DNA of 64,000 nucleotides, taken from contig NZ_CP132311.1 in the NCBI RefSeq assembly GCF_030733845.1, positions 3,041,501-3,105,500 of the forward strand, read 5' to 3'. This DNA is from Shinella zoogloeoides. GTDB lineage: Bacteria > Pseudomonadota > Alphaproteobacteria > Rhizobiales > Rhizobiaceae. Both the position numbers and the translations under genes were made by a program. Positions 34,582 through 44,684 of the stretch are shown one piece after another. Each line of letters begins with the position of its first letter. Position 1 is the first letter of the stretch. The notes beneath the pieces are model-generated. The model ran no database searches. It saw nothing but the letters and a program-made list of their open reading frames with translations, and was not told the DNA's origin.

Positions 34582-35769
34582 ATGCACAAGCGCACATTCC
34601 TGAAGTTTTCCGCCCTCGCCGCAGCGACGGTGCTCGCCATGCCGCTGATGGCATATGCCCAGAACGCGACGCTGAAGATCGGCTTCGTCGGCGTCACGTC
34701 CGGTCCTGCCGCATCCTGGGGCGTCTCGAACCAGCGCTCGATGGAAACGCGCGCGGCCTGGCTGAACGAGCTCGGCGGCGTCAAGATCGGCGACAAGACC
34801 TATAATATCGAGATCGTTCCCTTCGACGACCAGAAGGACCCCAAGCGCGCCATCGCCGGCATGGAGAAGATGGCGCAGGACGGCGTGCACTACGTCGTCG
34901 GCCCGAACGTGGATGACGGCGCCGCTGCCGTGCGCCCGGTCGCCGAGCAGAATGGCATCATGTATTTCCCCTACGCATTCCCGAAGGAACTCTTCACGGC
35001 GCCGGCATCAAACGCGATCCTCGGCATGGTGGCGAACTACCAGTCGGGGCCTGCCATCTACAAATTCCTGAAGGAAAACAAGGGCGTTAAGAAGGTTGCC
35101 TTCGTCGCCGCCAACGAATCCGACCCGCTGAGCCAGCGTGAATCCGGCATTGCCGCCGCCGAAGCGCTTGGGCTGGAAGTCGTGTCGGGCAACGTAACCT
35201 ACCAGGTTGACACGACCGACTTCACGCCGGTCCTGCTGCCCGTCATCCAGGCAACGCCGGATCTGCTCGTCCTCTCCGGCGTCTCGCCGGCCAATGCCCC
35301 GCAGCTCATCCGCTCGGCCCGCGAACTCGGCTATACCGGCCTCATCTCGACGGAAACGGGGCAGGATGCCAGCGTTCTGCAGGAAGGAGCGGGCGAACTT
35401 GCGGATGGCTTCATTTCCGTCGGCGGTGCTTCCACGCCGGAGCTTGCGAGCGACACGATGACGGAATTCGTCGCGCGCTACACGAAGATGTTCGGCGAAT
35501 ACAATGACGAGTCGAACACCAAGGTCTATGCGCTCGAATACATCATCGAGACGTTGAAGGCGAACCCGGCCGCCATCGACAATGTCGATGAGTTCAAGAA
35601 GACGATGGACACGTTCGAGGCCGCCAACCCCTTCATGAAGGGCGACGCCAAGCTGAAATATGTCGGCATGACCTCCTTCGGCCAGAAGCGTCAGGTCTCC
35701 GTTCCGCTCGTCGTCAACGAATACAAGGGCGGCAAGTTCGAGACGCTGTTCGTCGGCCAGGTCGACTGA
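34582..35769 (+). CDS. Periplasmic binding protein of a branched-chain amino acid/amide-type ABC importer
   Basis: A 395-residue exported type I binding protein. ATG 34582 (MHKRTFLK) follows AGGAAGAAC; ATG 34561 is an alternative. The signal peptide ends near MAYAQ (residue 27), and the mature part begins NATLKIGFVGVTSG, typical of the LivJ/amide (HAAT) family. FDDQKDPKRAI and the GPNVDDGAAA loop match ligand-side motifs. It is the first gene of an operon with two permeases, two ATPases and a racemase. Hydantoin, allantoin or a D/L-amino-acid-like ligand is suggested by the racemase, not by the protein itself. Confidence 0.87.
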   Translation: MHKRTFLKFSALAAATVLAMPLMAYAQNATLKIGFVGVTSGPAASWGVSNQRSMETRAAWLNELGGVKIGDKTYNIEIVPFDDQKDPKRAIAGMEKMAQDGVHYVVGPNVDDGAAAVRPVAEQNGIMYFPYAFPKELFTAPASNAILGMVANYQSGPAIYKFLKENKGVKKVAFVAANESDPLSQRESGIAAAEALGLEVVSGNVTYQVDTTDFTPVLLPVIQATPDLLVLSGVSPANAPQLIRSARELGYTGLISTETGQDASVLQEGAGELADGFISVGGASTPELASDTMTEFVARYTKMFGEYNDESNTKVYALEYIIETLKANPAAIDNVDEFKKTMDTFEAANPFMKGDAKLKYVGMTSFGQKRQVSVPLVVNEYKGGKFETLFVGQVD

Positions 35770-35793
35770 TCGGAGCCTAGGCATTTCGAATAC

Positions 35794-35826
35794 GGGGTCC
35801 GGACCGACAATGTCCGGCCGGACCCC
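35794..35826 (+). terminator. Hairpin between binding protein and permease genes
   Basis: GGGGTCCGG (35794-35802) and CCGGACCCC (35818-35826) make a nine-pair perfect stem with a 15-base loop, then TTCTTT. Hairpins at this place commonly give more binding-protein mRNA than permease mRNA by partial termination or 3' protection. Confidence 0.6.
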
Positions 35827-35859
35827 TTCTTTGCCTGAATCTTCCATTGGAGGCTCACG

Positions 35860-36729
35860 ATGGAACAGATAATCGCCAACGGTCTCTACCTCGGGGCGCA
35901 ATATGCGTTGATCGCCCTCGGATTGACACTGATCTTCTCCCTGATGAACGTGCTGAACTTCGCCCACGGGCAGATGTACGTCTTCGGCGGCTTCGTCACA
36001 TACACGGTCGTCGTCCAACTCGGCCTGCCCTTCATCGTCGGTCTCTTCGCCTCGGCGATCGTCCTGGCGGTCATGGGCGCGGTCATCGAGAAATTCCTCT
36101 TCGCGCCGGTCGTGCGCCGGTCGAAACGCGACGAATCCACCATGCTGCTCGCGGCAGGCGTCGCCTTCTTCCTCGATGCCGTCATCCTGCTTCTCTTCGG
36201 CGAAAAGCAGCGCGGCGTGCCGAAGATCGTGAGCGGCGTGTTCAACTGGGACATGCGCATCATCATGCCCTATGACCGCATCCTGATCGGCGTTCTCGCC
36301 ATCCTGCTGATCGCGGCCTTCATCGGCTTCATGAACTATTCCCGTACCGGACGTGCCATGCGGGCGCTCGCCCAGGACCGGATGGCCGCCCAGCTCATGG
36401 GCGTCGACGTCTCGCGCTATTCCATGCTCGGCTTTGCGCTCGGCGCCATGCTGGCCGGCCTCGTCGGCGGGCTTCTCGTCACGATCACCGGCGTCAATCT
36501 CGGCATGGGTGGCCCGACCTCGATCAAGGCCTTCCTGATGATCATGATCGGCGGCGCCGGCGTGATTTCGGGCGCTATCGCCGGCGGTTTCATCCTTGGC
36601 ATGATGGAGAGTGTCGGCCTGACCGTGCTCTCGGCCTATGGCGACATCACCTATCTCGTCATCTTCGCCACGCTGATGGTGTTCCTGGCTATCCGCCCGC
36701 AAGGGCTGATGGGCAAGCCGTGGGGTTGA
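35860..36729 (+). CDS. ABC importer permease, LivH type
   Basis: A 289-residue hydrophobic protein with about eight membrane segments. It starts MEQIIANGLYLGAQYALIALG and carries NVLNFAHGQMYVFGGF near residues 27-42, the standard LivH pattern; the ARDRMAA-like coupling region appears as RALAQDRMAAQLMGVD near 167-182. It follows the binding-protein gene after a hairpin and precedes the LivM-type gene by four bases. Confidence 0.87.
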   Translation: MEQIIANGLYLGAQYALIALGLTLIFSLMNVLNFAHGQMYVFGGFVTYTVVVQLGLPFIVGLFASAIVLAVMGAVIEKFLFAPVVRRSKRDESTMLLAAGVAFFLDAVILLLFGEKQRGVPKIVSGVFNWDMRIIMPYDRILIGVLAILLIAAFIGFMNYSRTGRAMRALAQDRMAAQLMGVDVSRYSMLGFALGAMLAGLVGGLLVTITGVNLGMGGPTSIKAFLMIMIGGAGVISGAIAGGFILGMMESVGLTVLSAYGDITYLVIFATLMVFLAIRPQGLMGKPWG

Positions 36730-36733
36730 GATC

Positions 36734-37705
36734 ATGAACGCGAAAAAACTTCTCGGCTTCGCAGCCTTCCTTCTCGTCGTCTTCCTGCTGGTGCCGCTGT
36801 TCATCGGCCTGACCGGACGCGTGGACTTCTTCTACACATTGACCTCGGTCGCCCTGCTTTCGGTCGGTGCCGCCGGTGTCTGGCTTACCTTCTATATCGG
36901 CCGCATCAATATCGGCCAGGGCGCCTACGCGCTGGTCGGCGGCTATGTCTCGGCCATCCTCGTCACGCAGGCCGGCGTTTCCTTCTGGCTCACACTGCCG
37001 CTGGCCGGCCTCCTCTGCGCCGTCATCTCGGTGCTGATCGGCTTTCCGATCCTGCGCCTGCGCGGCGTCTACTTCGCCATGGTCACGCTGGTGCTGACGG
37101 AGGTCGCCCGCCTCTCCGCCCTCGCCCTGCCGATCACCAACGGGGCCAAGGGCATCACCTCCATCCCCCTGCCGAGCGAACTCTCGCTCTTCGGCCTGAC
37201 GATCATCCCGGCCTTCGGCTCGCTGCCCAACCCGCGCGTCGGCTTCTACATGATGGCCGTCGCGCTGATGGTCGTCACCTATCTCGTGCTCTGGCGCATC
37301 GTGAACTCGCGTCTCGGGCACCTGTGCCGCAGCCTCCAGCAGAACGAGGAGCTTTCGGCCTCGATCGGCGTCAACACCGCCTATCTCCGGGTACTCGCCT
37401 ATGCGATCTCCTCGTTCTTCGGCGGCATTGCGGGCGCCATGTTCGCCTCCATCGCGCAGTCGATCTATCCGTCCTCCTTCGTTGTCGCCGACAGCGTGAA
37501 CTTCATGCTCTACTGCTTCCTCGGCGGCCTCGGTTACGTCTTCGGCCCGATGCTCGGCACGTTCCTGCTCTACTTCGGCTGGGACCTGCTCTCCATCGCC
37601 AGGGAGTATCAACTCCTCATCTACTCCGGCGTCATGATCCTGCTCATGCTGGTCCTGCCGAACGGTGTCCTCAGCCTTCTCGACAAGAAGGAGGGCGGCA
37701 AATGA
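36734..37705 (+). CDS. ABC importer permease, LivM type
   Basis: A 323-residue permease with about eight to ten membrane segments. It shows the LivM elements GRINIGQGAYALVGGYVSA near residues 56-74, LRGVYFAMVTL near 110-120 and ASIGVNTAYLRVLAYAISSF near 212-231. Its stop overlaps the start of the ATPase gene (ATGA), so the two are translationally coupled. Confidence 0.87.
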   Translation: MNAKKLLGFAAFLLVVFLLVPLFIGLTGRVDFFYTLTSVALLSVGAAGVWLTFYIGRINIGQGAYALVGGYVSAILVTQAGVSFWLTLPLAGLLCAVISVLIGFPILRLRGVYFAMVTLVLTEVARLSALALPITNGAKGITSIPLPSELSLFGLTIIPAFGSLPNPRVGFYMMAVALMVVTYLVLWRIVNSRLGHLCRSLQQNEELSASIGVNTAYLRVLAYAISSFFGGIAGAMFASIAQSIYPSSFVVADSVNFMLYCFLGGLGYVFGPMLGTFLLYFGWDLLSIAREYQLLIYSGVMILLMLVLPNGVLSLLDKKEGGK

Positions 37706-38484
37706 CCCCCATCCTGCAAATCAAGAACATCACCAAGCGCTATGGCGGTCTGACGGCGGTCAACGACGTGTCCTTCGACGTGAAGGCCGGCGAAATCCTC
37801 TCGGTGATCGGCCCGAACGGCGCCGGCAAGTCGACGCTGTTCAAGCTGATCTCCTCCTTCGTGCCGGCAACGACGGGGGAGGTGCTCTTCAACGGTACCC
37901 GCATTTCCAGCCTCGCCCCGCACAAGGTCGCCCGCATGGGCGTCGTGCGGACGTTCCAGGAAACGACGATCTTCCGCTCCATGACGGTGCGCGAGAACAT
38001 CATCGTGTCCCATCACCTGCGCTCGAAGGCGAGCCTCTTCGGCTTCTTCCTCGGCACGAAACAGGCCAGGGAGGACGAGGCGGCCTTCGCGGCCTCGGCC
38101 GACGACATCGTCGATTTCCTTGGCCTGCAGGCGATCCGCAACGAGCTCGCCTCCAACCTGCCGCAGGGCCATCTTCGCGCGCTCGGCATGGCCATCGGCC
38201 TTGCCACCGACCCGAAGGTCATCCTGCTCGACGAGCCCTTCGCCGGCATGAACCACGACGAGACCATGAAGATGGTGGGCCTCGTTCGCCGTCTTCGCGA
38301 CGAGCGCGGCGTCACCGTCCTTCTCGTCGAGCACGACATGCCCGCTGTCATGAAGATCAGCGACCGGATCGTGTGCATCAATTTCGGCGAGAAGATCGCC
38401 GAGGGCACGCCCCAGGAAATCCGGGAGAACGAGAAGGTGATCGAAGCCTATCTCGGCTCCGAAGATGCGGCGATCGGGATGTGA
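37702..38484 (+). CDS. ABC importer ATPase, LivG type
   Basis: A 260-residue ATPase. Walker [10 protein letters not shown] lies near residues 37-45, the Q-loop in [12 protein letters not shown] near 79, and Walker [13 protein letters not shown] near 173-184 followed by the switch histidine in VEHDM. The signature region reads [17 protein letters not shown], an LPQGHLR form of the usual LSYGQQR/LSGGQ; the glycine is kept but the serine is replaced by P-Q. ATG 37702 overlaps the permease stop and follows GGAGGGCG. Confidence 0.87.
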   Translation: MTPILQIKNITKRYGGLTAVNDVSFDVKAGEILSVIGPNGAGKSTLFKLISSFVPATTGEVLFNGTRISSLAPHKVARMGVVRTFQETTIFRSMTVRENIIVSHHLRSKASLFGFFLGTKQAREDEAAFAASADDIVDFLGLQAIRNELASNLPQGHLRALGMAIGLATDPKVILLDEPFAGMNHDETMKMVGLVRRLRDERGVTVLLVEHDMPAVMKISDRIVCINFGEKIAEGTPQEIRENEKVIEAYLGSEDAAIGM

Positions 38485-38487
38485 GCC

Positions 38488-39210
38488 ATGACCAAGATAT
38501 TGAGCGTTGAGAATGTCGAACTCTACTATGACCACATCTATGCCCTGAAGGGCGTCTCGATCGATGTGGGCGAAGGCGAAACCGTTGCGCTGATCGGCGC
38601 GAACGGGGCGGGCAAATCCTCGATCCTGCGCGCGATCACGGGGCTGCGGCCGATCAAATCCGGCCAGATCACCTATCAGGGCCAGAAGCTGAATGGCACG
38701 CCGGCCGCCGAGATCGTGCGCCGGGGCATCTCCATGGTGCCGGAGGGCCGCCGCGCCTTCCCGCTGATGTCGGTGAAGGACAACCTCCTGATGGGCGCCT
38801 TCACCCGCACCGACAAGGCGGAGATCGAGCAGACGCTGGAAAACGTGCTGACGCGCTTTCCGCGCCTGCGCGAGCGCTATAACCAGCAGGCGAACACCAT
38901 GTCCGGCGGCGAGCAGCAGATGATGGTGATCGGCCGCGCCCTGATGGCACGTCCGAAGCTGCTGCTGCTGGACGAGCCCTCCCTCGGCATCGCGCCGAAG
39001 ATCGTGCAGGACATCGCCCGCGCCATCGTGGCCATCAGCCGCGACGAGAATGTCTCCATCCTCCTCGTCGAGCAGAACAGCCGCATGGCGCTCTCCATCT
39101 CCAACCGCGCCTATGCGCTTTCCACCGGGTCCATCGCGCTGTCAGGCAATTCCAAGGACCTGATGAACGACGACCGCATCAAGGCTGCCTACCTCGGAGG
39201 CGAACTCTGA
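38488..39210 (+). CDS. ABC importer ATPase, LivF type
   Basis: A 240-residue ATPase with Walker A GANGAGKSS near residues 37-45, the LivF-type EGRRAFPLMSVKDNL near 91-105, signature MSGGEQQMMVIGRALM near 137-152, Walker B LLLLDEPSLGI near 157-167 and EQNSRMAL. It heterodimerises with the LivG-type subunit. It is separated from that gene by three bases and from the racemase gene by one. Confidence 0.88.
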   Translation: MTKILSVENVELYYDHIYALKGVSIDVGEGETVALIGANGAGKSSILRAITGLRPIKSGQITYQGQKLNGTPAAEIVRRGISMVPEGRRAFPLMSVKDNLLMGAFTRTDKAEIEQTLENVLTRFPRLRERYNQQANTMSGGEQQMMVIGRALMARPKLLLLDEPSLGIAPKIVQDIARAIVAISRDENVSILLVEQNSRMALSISNRAYALSTGSIALSGNSKDLMNDDRIKAAYLGGEL

Positions 39211-39211
39211 C

Positions 39212-39934
39212 ATGAAAATCCTCGTCATCAACCCCAACACCACCGCATCGATGACGGCGCATATCGGAAAGGCGGCGCTGAGCGCCGCTTCTTCCGGCAC
39301 GCAGATCACCGCCGTCAATCCCGTGCACGGCCCCGTCTCGATCGAGGGCTTCTTCGACGAGGCGATGAGCCTTGCCGGCCTGCTCGACACCATCCGCCGC
39401 AACCCGGATTGCGATACCGTCGTCATCGCCTGTTTCGACGATACCGGCCTCGATGCGGCGCGCTGCCTCACCGACAAGCCCGTAATCGGCATCGGCGAGG
39501 CCGCCTACCACTTCGCCTCGATGATCTCGAACAAATTCTCCGTGGTGACGACGCTCGCCCGCTCGGTGCCGGCGCTGGAGCACAATCTCTCCCGCTACGG
39601 CCTTGCCGCCCGTTGCGCCCGCGTGCGCTCGTCGGAAGTCGCCGTGCTGGAGCTGGAACAGCCGGGCTCCAATGCCCGCCAGAAGATCAGCGCCGAGATC
39701 GGGCTTGCCGTTTCGGAGGACCGCGCCGAGGCCATCGTGCTCGGCTGCGCCGGCATGGCGAGCCTTGCCAACGACCTCGCGCAGGAACACGGCCTGCCGG
39801 TTCTCGATGGCGTTTCCTGCGCGGTGAAGCTGGCCGAGGCCATGGCCGGTCTCAACATCCGCACGTCACGCCTCGGCGGCTATGCCCCGCCGCCGGCCAG
39901 CAAACTCGAAAGCATCTTTCCGGCCGCGGGATAG
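39212..39934 (+). CDS. Asp/Glu/hydantoin racemase family protein (hydantoin or allantoin racemase type)
   Basis: A 240-residue cofactor-independent racemase. The N-terminal LVINPNTTASMT motif is that of HyuA/HpxA hydantoin and allantoin racemases. Both catalytic cysteines are present: C74 in VIACFDDTGL and C179 in IVLGCAGMA. It starts one base after the LivF-type stop and ends the transporter operon, so its substrate is probably imported by that system. 5-substituted hydantoins or allantoin are reasonable candidates; no hydantoinase is adjacent. Confidence 0.87.
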   Translation: MKILVINPNTTASMTAHIGKAALSAASSGTQITAVNPVHGPVSIEGFFDEAMSLAGLLDTIRRNPDCDTVVIACFDDTGLDAARCLTDKPVIGIGEAAYHFASMISNKFSVVTTLARSVPALEHNLSRYGLAARCARVRSSEVAVLELEQPGSNARQKISAEIGLAVSEDRAEAIVLGCAGMASLANDLAQEHGLPVLDGVSCAVKLAEAMAGLNIRTSRLGGYAPPPASKLESIFPAAG

Positions 39935-40061
39935 CAGGAATTCCGCTCACCCACGTACGCATTCCACCCGCCCCATCGCATACATACCTCTGGCATTTCG
40001 CCGCGAACATTCTTTGTGGGGACCGCGGCAAAACAGTCCGCAGGGCACACCAGAGCATGGC

Positions 40062-40090
40062 GGGTGGACAGACCCACCCTTTGCATGCAA
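40062..40090. promoter_or_regulatory. Hairpin and palindrome upstream of the second GntR gene
   Basis: GGGTGG (40062-40067) pairs with CCACCC (40074-40079), and TTGCATGCAA (40081-40090) is a perfect ten-base palindrome right after it. They lie 37 bases before the regulator start in the 192-bp gap after the racemase gene and may be an autoregulatory site or a weak terminator. Confidence 0.35.
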
Positions 40091-40126
40091 TTTGCGGGAG
40101 AAATCTGCGGAACGGGAGAGAACCGG

Positions 40127-40831
40127 ATGACACAGAAAGTTGGCGATTCGGGCCGCGGCCGCTCTCAGGCCGTCCACCGCGCGCTGAAGCGCGCGATCCT
40201 CGACCAGGCCCTGTCCCCCGGCGCGAAACTGCCGGAAGATTCGATCGGCGAACGCCTCGGCGTCAGCCGGACGCTCGTGCGCGAAGCGCTGGTGCGCCTC
40301 AGCGAGGAGGGTCTGGTGGACCTGCGCCCGAACAAGGGCGCGACGGTGGCGCGGCCGACGCTCGAAGAGGGACGCAACCTGTTCCTGACCCGCATGGCGC
40401 TGGAACGCCTTGTCGTGGAGACCCTTTCTGGCAAATTGACCAGGGAGCAGATCGACACGCTCTCCGCCCATATCAATGCCGAGGACGCCGCCAAGCCGGA
40501 GCACGCGCTGTCGATCCGGCTCGCCGGCGAATTCCACACGCTGCTTGCACAGATGACGAACAATGCGAGCCTCATCCGCTACGTCAACGAGACGGTCGCC
40601 CGCAGTTCCCTCATCCTCGCGCTCTACGGGCGGCCGCATTCGTCCGACTGCGCCGTGTCCGAGCATCAGGAAATTCTCGATCACCTGATCGCCGGCAAGA
40701 GCGAGGCGGCGGCCAAGCTGATGACGCACCACCTCGATTCGATCACGACGCGTGCCTTGCTGCCGCGCGAGGAGGACCGCAACATCAAGGACGTACTCTC
40801 CTCCTATGCCGTCGCGGAAGGCCTGGTCTGA
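40127..40831 (+). CDS. GntR-family regulator with FCD domain
   Basis: A 234-residue regulator; ATG 40127 follows GGGAGAG and an upstream in-frame start is unlikely. The winged helix spans about 10-78 (KLPEDSIGERLGVSRTLVREAL) and the FCD domain about 85-220, with metal-site residues in AGEFHTLLAQM, EHQEILDHL and HHLDSI. It resembles the regulator at 33646 in layout and length; the two bracket the importer-racemase operon. It may act on the same operon or on remote genes of the same pathway. Confidence 0.87.
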   Translation: MTQKVGDSGRGRSQAVHRALKRAILDQALSPGAKLPEDSIGERLGVSRTLVREALVRLSEEGLVDLRPNKGATVARPTLEEGRNLFLTRMALERLVVETLSGKLTREQIDTLSAHINAEDAAKPEHALSIRLAGEFHTLLAQMTNNASLIRYVNETVARSSLILALYGRPHSSDCAVSEHQEILDHLIAGKSEAAAKLMTHHLDSITTRALLPREEDRNIKDVLSSYAVAEGLV

Positions 40832-40835
40832 AAAG

Positions 40836-41888
40836 CTAGGCCCCGAACAGCTTCCACCGCGTCGGCCTGAAGCGGATCGTCGTGCCGTTCGCGGCCTGCG
40901 CATCGAGCGGAACCTCGATCTCGACGTGATGCGGCTCGCCGGCCCTGCCGATATCGATATCGGCAATGCGCGTGCCGGCAAGCCGGCGGGACGTCGAGAT
41001 ACGGCCTTCCAGCGCGGGCACGGCCGGATCCGTGACGAGGACGACATCCTGCGGACGGAAGAACAGCGTGCCGGAGCCGATGGCGATCTCGCTCGCGCGC
41101 GGCACGATGCCGATGGACGTATCCTGGAAACGGACGGTATCCTCGTTGACGGTGACGGGAAGGCTGGCGCTGTCGCCGATGAAGGAAAAGACGAAGGGCG
41201 AGTTCGGCCGGTCATACACATCGTCGGACGAGCCGACCTGCTCGATCGTGCCCTGGCTCATGACGACGACCCGGTCGGCGAGCTCCAGCGCCTCTTCCTG
41301 GTCATGCGTGACGAAGACGGTGGTGTGACCGGTGCGGTCGTGGAATTCGCGCAGCCAGCGGCGCAGCTCCTTGCGCACCTTGGCATCGAGCGCACCGAAC
41401 GGCTCGTCGAGCAGCAGCACCTTCGGCTCGATCGCCATGGCGCGGGCAAGCGCGACGCGCTGGCGCTGGCCGCCGGAAAGCTGGTTCGGATAGCGTTTTT
41501 CGAGGCCCGAGAGCTGCACCATCTCAAGCAGTTCCCCGACACGGCGCCGGATTTCGGCCTTGGGCGGGCGCTGCCCGCGCGGGCGAACCGTCAGGCCGAA
41601 AGCGATGTTGTCGGCGACGGTCATGTGGCGGAACAGGGCATAATGCTGGAAGACGAAGCCGACATGCCGCTCCTGCACGCTCCTGTGGGAGGCGTCTTCC
41701 GCGCCGAAGAAGATGCTGCCCCGCGTCGGCTGCTCGAGGCCGGCGATAAGGCGAAGAAGCGTCGTCTTGCCCGAGCCCGACGGGCCGAGCAGGGCGATCA
41801 GCTCGCCCGAGCGGATGTCGAGCGAGACGTCGTTCAAGGCCGGGTATCGGTCGAATTCCTTGCGGAGATTTTTAACGCTGACGTCCAT
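40836..41888 (-). CDS. cysA: Sulfate/thiosulfate ABC importer ATPase (CysA)
   Basis: A 350-residue ATPase, last gene of the sbp-cysT-cysW-cysA operon. Walker [10 protein letters not shown] lies near residues 35-43, [12 protein letters not shown] contains the Q-loop, [15 protein letters not shown] is the signature and [22 protein letters not shown] is the CysA-typical Walker B with its following helix. A TOBE domain ends the protein. ATG 41888 is 14 bases after the cysW stop. It converges with the GntR gene four bases away. Confidence 0.92.
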   Translation of the reverse strand: MDVSVKNLRKEFDRYPALNDVSLDIRSGELIALLGPSGSGKTTLLRLIAGLEQPTRGSIFFGAEDASHRSVQERHVGFVFQHYALFRHMTVADNIAFGLTVRPRGQRPPKAEIRRRVGELLEMVQLSGLEKRYPNQLSGGQRQRVALARAMAIEPKVLLLDEPFGALDAKVRKELRRWLREFHDRTGHTTVFVTHDQEEALELADRVVVMSQGTIEQVGSSDDVYDRPNSPFVFSFIGDSASLPVTVNEDTVRFQDTSIGIVPRASEIAIGSGTLFFRPQDVVLVTDPAVPALEGRISTSRRLAGTRIADIDIGRAGEPHHVEIEVPLDAQAANGTTIRFRPTRWKLFGA

Positions 41889-41902
41889 GGAGGGCGTGCC
41901 TT

Positions 41903-42766
41903 TCAATGCTTGCGGCCGGCAGCGATTTCCGCGCCGTAGTGAAGTTCGAGGACGGTCTTGACGACGAGCGTGACGAGGGCGAGCGCCGCGAGCAGCGAGG
42001 CCACCGCGAAAGCGGCGACGAAATTGTACTCGTTGTAGAGGATTTCGACATGCAGCGGCATGGTGTTGGTGAGCCCGCGAATATGCCCCGAGACCACCGA
42101 GACCGCCCCGAACTCGCCCATCGCGCGCGCGTTGCAGAGCAGCACGCCGTAGAGCAGCCCCCACTTGATGTTGGGCAGCGTCACATACCAGAACGCCTGC
42201 CAGCCGGAGGCGCCGAGCGACAGCGCCGCCTCCTCGTCGCCCGTGCCCTGCTCCTGCATCAGCGGGATCAGCTCGCGCGCGACGAAGGGAAAGGTGACGA
42301 AGACGGTGGCGAGCACGATGCCCGGCACGGCAAAGAGGATTTCGATGCCATGGCTCTTCAACCAGGGCCCGAGCACGCTGCCGGCCCCGAAAAGCAGCAC
42401 ATAGACGAGGCCGGAAATGACCGGCGAGACCGAGAACGGAAGATCGATCAGCGTCGTCAGGAACGCCTTGCCCTTGAACTCGAACTTGGCGATCGCCCAG
42501 GCCGCCGCCACGCCGAAGACGAGGTTGAGCGGCACGGCGATGCCGGCGACCAGCAGCGTCAGCCGGATCGCGGCGAGCGTATCGGGATCGCCGAAGGCGG
42601 CGAGGAATTCACCGGTGCCTTTGCGGAAGGCCTCGATGAAGACGGCCGCAAGCGGCAGGACGAGGAAGAGCGCGAGGAACAGGAAGGCGAGCGCCATCAG
42701 CGTATAGCGCGCGACGGGCGTTTCCGTCGTCGGCGAGCGCAGGCGGCGGGGCGTTTCATGCGCCAT
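41903..42766 (-). CDS. cysW: Sulfate ABC importer permease CysW
   Basis: A 287-residue permease with about six membrane segments. It carries CysW elements [33 protein letters not shown] (residues ~158-190 by position) containing the EAA coupling loop, and [15 protein letters not shown] near 217-231. It overlaps cysT by 11 bases, so the two permeases are coupled. Confidence 0.92.
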   Translation of the reverse strand: MAHETPRRLRSPTTETPVARYTLMALAFLFLALFLVLPLAAVFIEAFRKGTGEFLAAFGDPDTLAAIRLTLLVAGIAVPLNLVFGVAAAWAIAKFEFKGKAFLTTLIDLPFSVSPVISGLVYVLLFGAGSVLGPWLKSHGIEILFAVPGIVLATVFVTFPFVARELIPLMQEQGTGDEEAALSLGASGWQAFWYVTLPNIKWGLLYGVLLCNARAMGEFGAVSVVSGHIRGLTNTMPLHVEILYNEYNFVAAFAVASLLAALALVTLVVKTVLELHYGAEIAAGRKH

Positions 42767-43619
42767 GACCGTACCTCCTGCGGCTCCAGGCCTGGATCAG
42801 GTTGATGACGAGCAGCATGACGAAGGACAGCGCCAGCATGATCGTGGCAATGGCGGTCGCCGCGCCATAATTGAATTCTTCGAGCCGGATGACGATGAGG
42901 AGCGGCGCGATCTCCGAGACATAGGGAATGTTGCCGGCGATGAAGATGACCGAGCCGTACTCCCCGACGCCGCGGGCGAAAGCGAGCGCGAAGCCCGTCA
43001 GGATCGCCGGGGACAGCCCGGGCAGGAGCACCCGGTAGACGGTCTGGAAGCGGTTGGCGCCGAGCGTCGCGGCGGCTTCCTCCACCTCCCGGTCGATCTC
43101 CTCCATGATCGGCTGCACCGTGCGCACCACGAAGGGCAGGCCGATGAAGACGAGCGCGATGACGATGCCCGTCGGGTTGAAGGCTGCCTTGATGTCGAAG
43201 AGGTTCAGCACCTGCCCGATCCAGCCGTTGGGGGCATAGAGCGCGGCAAGCGCAATGCCGGCAACGGCCGTCGGAAGGGCGAAGGGCAGGTCGACGATCG
43301 CATCGACGATGCGCCGGCCGGGAAACTCGTAGCGCACGATGACCCAGGCGACGATGACACCGAAGACGACATTGACGAGTGCGGCGATGAAGGCCGTGCC
43401 GAAGGAGACCTTCAGCGCGTTCAGCGTGCGCTCGTCGGCGAGAATAGCCAGGAATTCCGCACTCGACAGCGAGGCCGAACGCCAGACGAGGCCGGCGAGC
43501 GGAATGAGGATGATGAGCGTGAGGTATGCGAGCGAAAAGCCGAGCGTCAGTCCGAAACCCGGAATGACACTCGGCTGTCTCAGTCGCCACCGCACCGAAG
43601 CAGCAGCAAAAGTCGTCAA
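42756..43619 (-). CDS. cysT: Sulfate ABC importer permease CysT (CysU)
   Basis: A 287-residue permease with about six membrane segments. [23 protein letters not shown] at the N-terminus, [18 protein letters not shown] near 110-127 and [14 protein letters not shown] near 218-231 are typical of CysT/CysU. It starts five bases after the sbp stop. Confidence 0.92.
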   Translation of the reverse strand: MTTFAAASVRWRLRQPSVIPGFGLTLGFSLAYLTLIILIPLAGLVWRSASLSSAEFLAILADERTLNALKVSFGTAFIAALVNVVFGVIVAWVIVRYEFPGRRIVDAIVDLPFALPTAVAGIALAALYAPNGWIGQVLNLFDIKAAFNPTGIVIALVFIGLPFVVRTVQPIMEEIDREVEEAAATLGANRFQTVYRVLLPGLSPAILTGFALAFARGVGEYGSVIFIAGNIPYVSEIAPLLIVIRLEEFNYGAATAIATIMLALSFVMLLVINLIQAWSRRRYGHGA

Positions 43620-43624
43620 GTTAC

Positions 43625-44650
43625 TCAGTTCCCCGGCTTGTAGATCTGGTCGAAGACGCCCCCGTCGCCGAAATGCTCGGGCTGTGCCTTCACCCAGCCG
43701 CCGAAGATCGGGTCGTCGATCGTCACCAGCTTAATGTCGGGAAGCTGTTGCAGCAACTCGGGCTTGACCACATCGCGCTTCGAGGGGCGATAGTAGTGCT
43801 TGGCCGCGATGTTCTGGCCCTCTTCCGAATAGAGGTAGTTGAGATAGGCTTCCGCCTGCTTGCGCGTGCCCTTGGCATCGACATTGCCGTCGACGACCGT
43901 CACCGGCGGCTCGGCGAGGATCGAGATCGGCGGCGCGACGATGTCGAAGGCATCCCCGCCGAACTCGGCGCCGGCCAGATAGGCCTCGTTTTCCCAGGCG
44001 AGCAGCACGTCGCCGATCTGGCGCTGGGCGAAGGTGGTCAGCGAGCCGCGCGCACCCGTATCGAGCACCGGCGCCCGCTTGAAGAGTTCCGCGATATAGG
44101 CCTTGATCTTGTCCTGATCGCCGCCGAATTCCTCGTTCGCCCAGGCCCAGGCCGCCAGGTAGTTCCAGCGCGCGCCGCCCGAGGTCTTCGGGTTCGGCGT
44201 GACGATCTGCACATCGCCCTTCACCAGGTCGCCCCAGTTATGGATACCCTTCGGATTGCCCTTGCGCACGAGGAACACGATGGTCGAGGTATAGGGCGAG
44301 GAATTGTTCGGCAGGCGCGTACGCCAGTCCTTGGCGATCTTGCCGGTCTTTTCCACGATGGCGTTGATGTCGCTTTCCAATGCCAGCGTCACCACGTCGG
44401 CCTCCAGGCCGTCGATCACCGCGCGGGCCTGCTTGCCCGAACCGCCATGCGACTGCTGCACCGTCACGTCCTCGCCGGTCTCCGCCTTCCAATGCTTGGC
44501 GAAAGCCTCGTTGAAATCCTTGTAGAGCTCGCGCGTCGGGTCATAGGAAACGTTGAGCAGCACCGTCTGCGCGGCCGCCCCCGAAACCCCGCCGAGCACC
44601 AGCCCCAAACCGAGGGCCAAAACCCCCAACCCCTTCACAAATCCGGACAT
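43625..44650 (-). CDS. sbp: Sulfate-binding periplasmic protein (Sbp)
   Basis: The 341-residue exported protein starts at ATG 44650 with AGGAGG six bases before it; an upstream in-frame ATG has no such site. The signal peptide ends near SGAAAQ (residue ~28), and the mature protein begins [17 protein letters not shown], characteristic of Sbp/Cys[26 protein letters not shown], given by position (~69-93), is the conserved sulfate-side region. First gene of the sulfate operon; the region before it carries the shared sulfur motif. Confidence 0.92.
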   Translation of the reverse strand: MSGFVKGLGVLALGLGLVLGGVSGAAAQTVLLNVSYDPTRELYKDFNEAFAKHWKAETGEDVTVQQSHGGSGKQARAVIDGLEADVVTLALESDINAIVEKTGKIAKDWRTRLPNNSSPYTSTIVFLVRKGNPKGIHNWGDLVKGDVQIVTPNPKTSGGARWNYLAAWAWANEEFGGDQDKIKAYIAELFKRAPVLDTGARGSLTTFAQRQIGDVLLAWENEAYLAGAEFGGDAFDIVAPPISILAEPPVTVVDGNVDAKGTRKQAEAYLNYLYSEEGQNIAAKHYYRPSKRDVVKPELLQQLPDIKLVTIDDPIFGGWVKAQPEHFGDGGVFDQIYKPGN

Positions 44651-44684
44651 CTCCAACCTCCTGGTCACTGCCTCGGCTAAAAAC

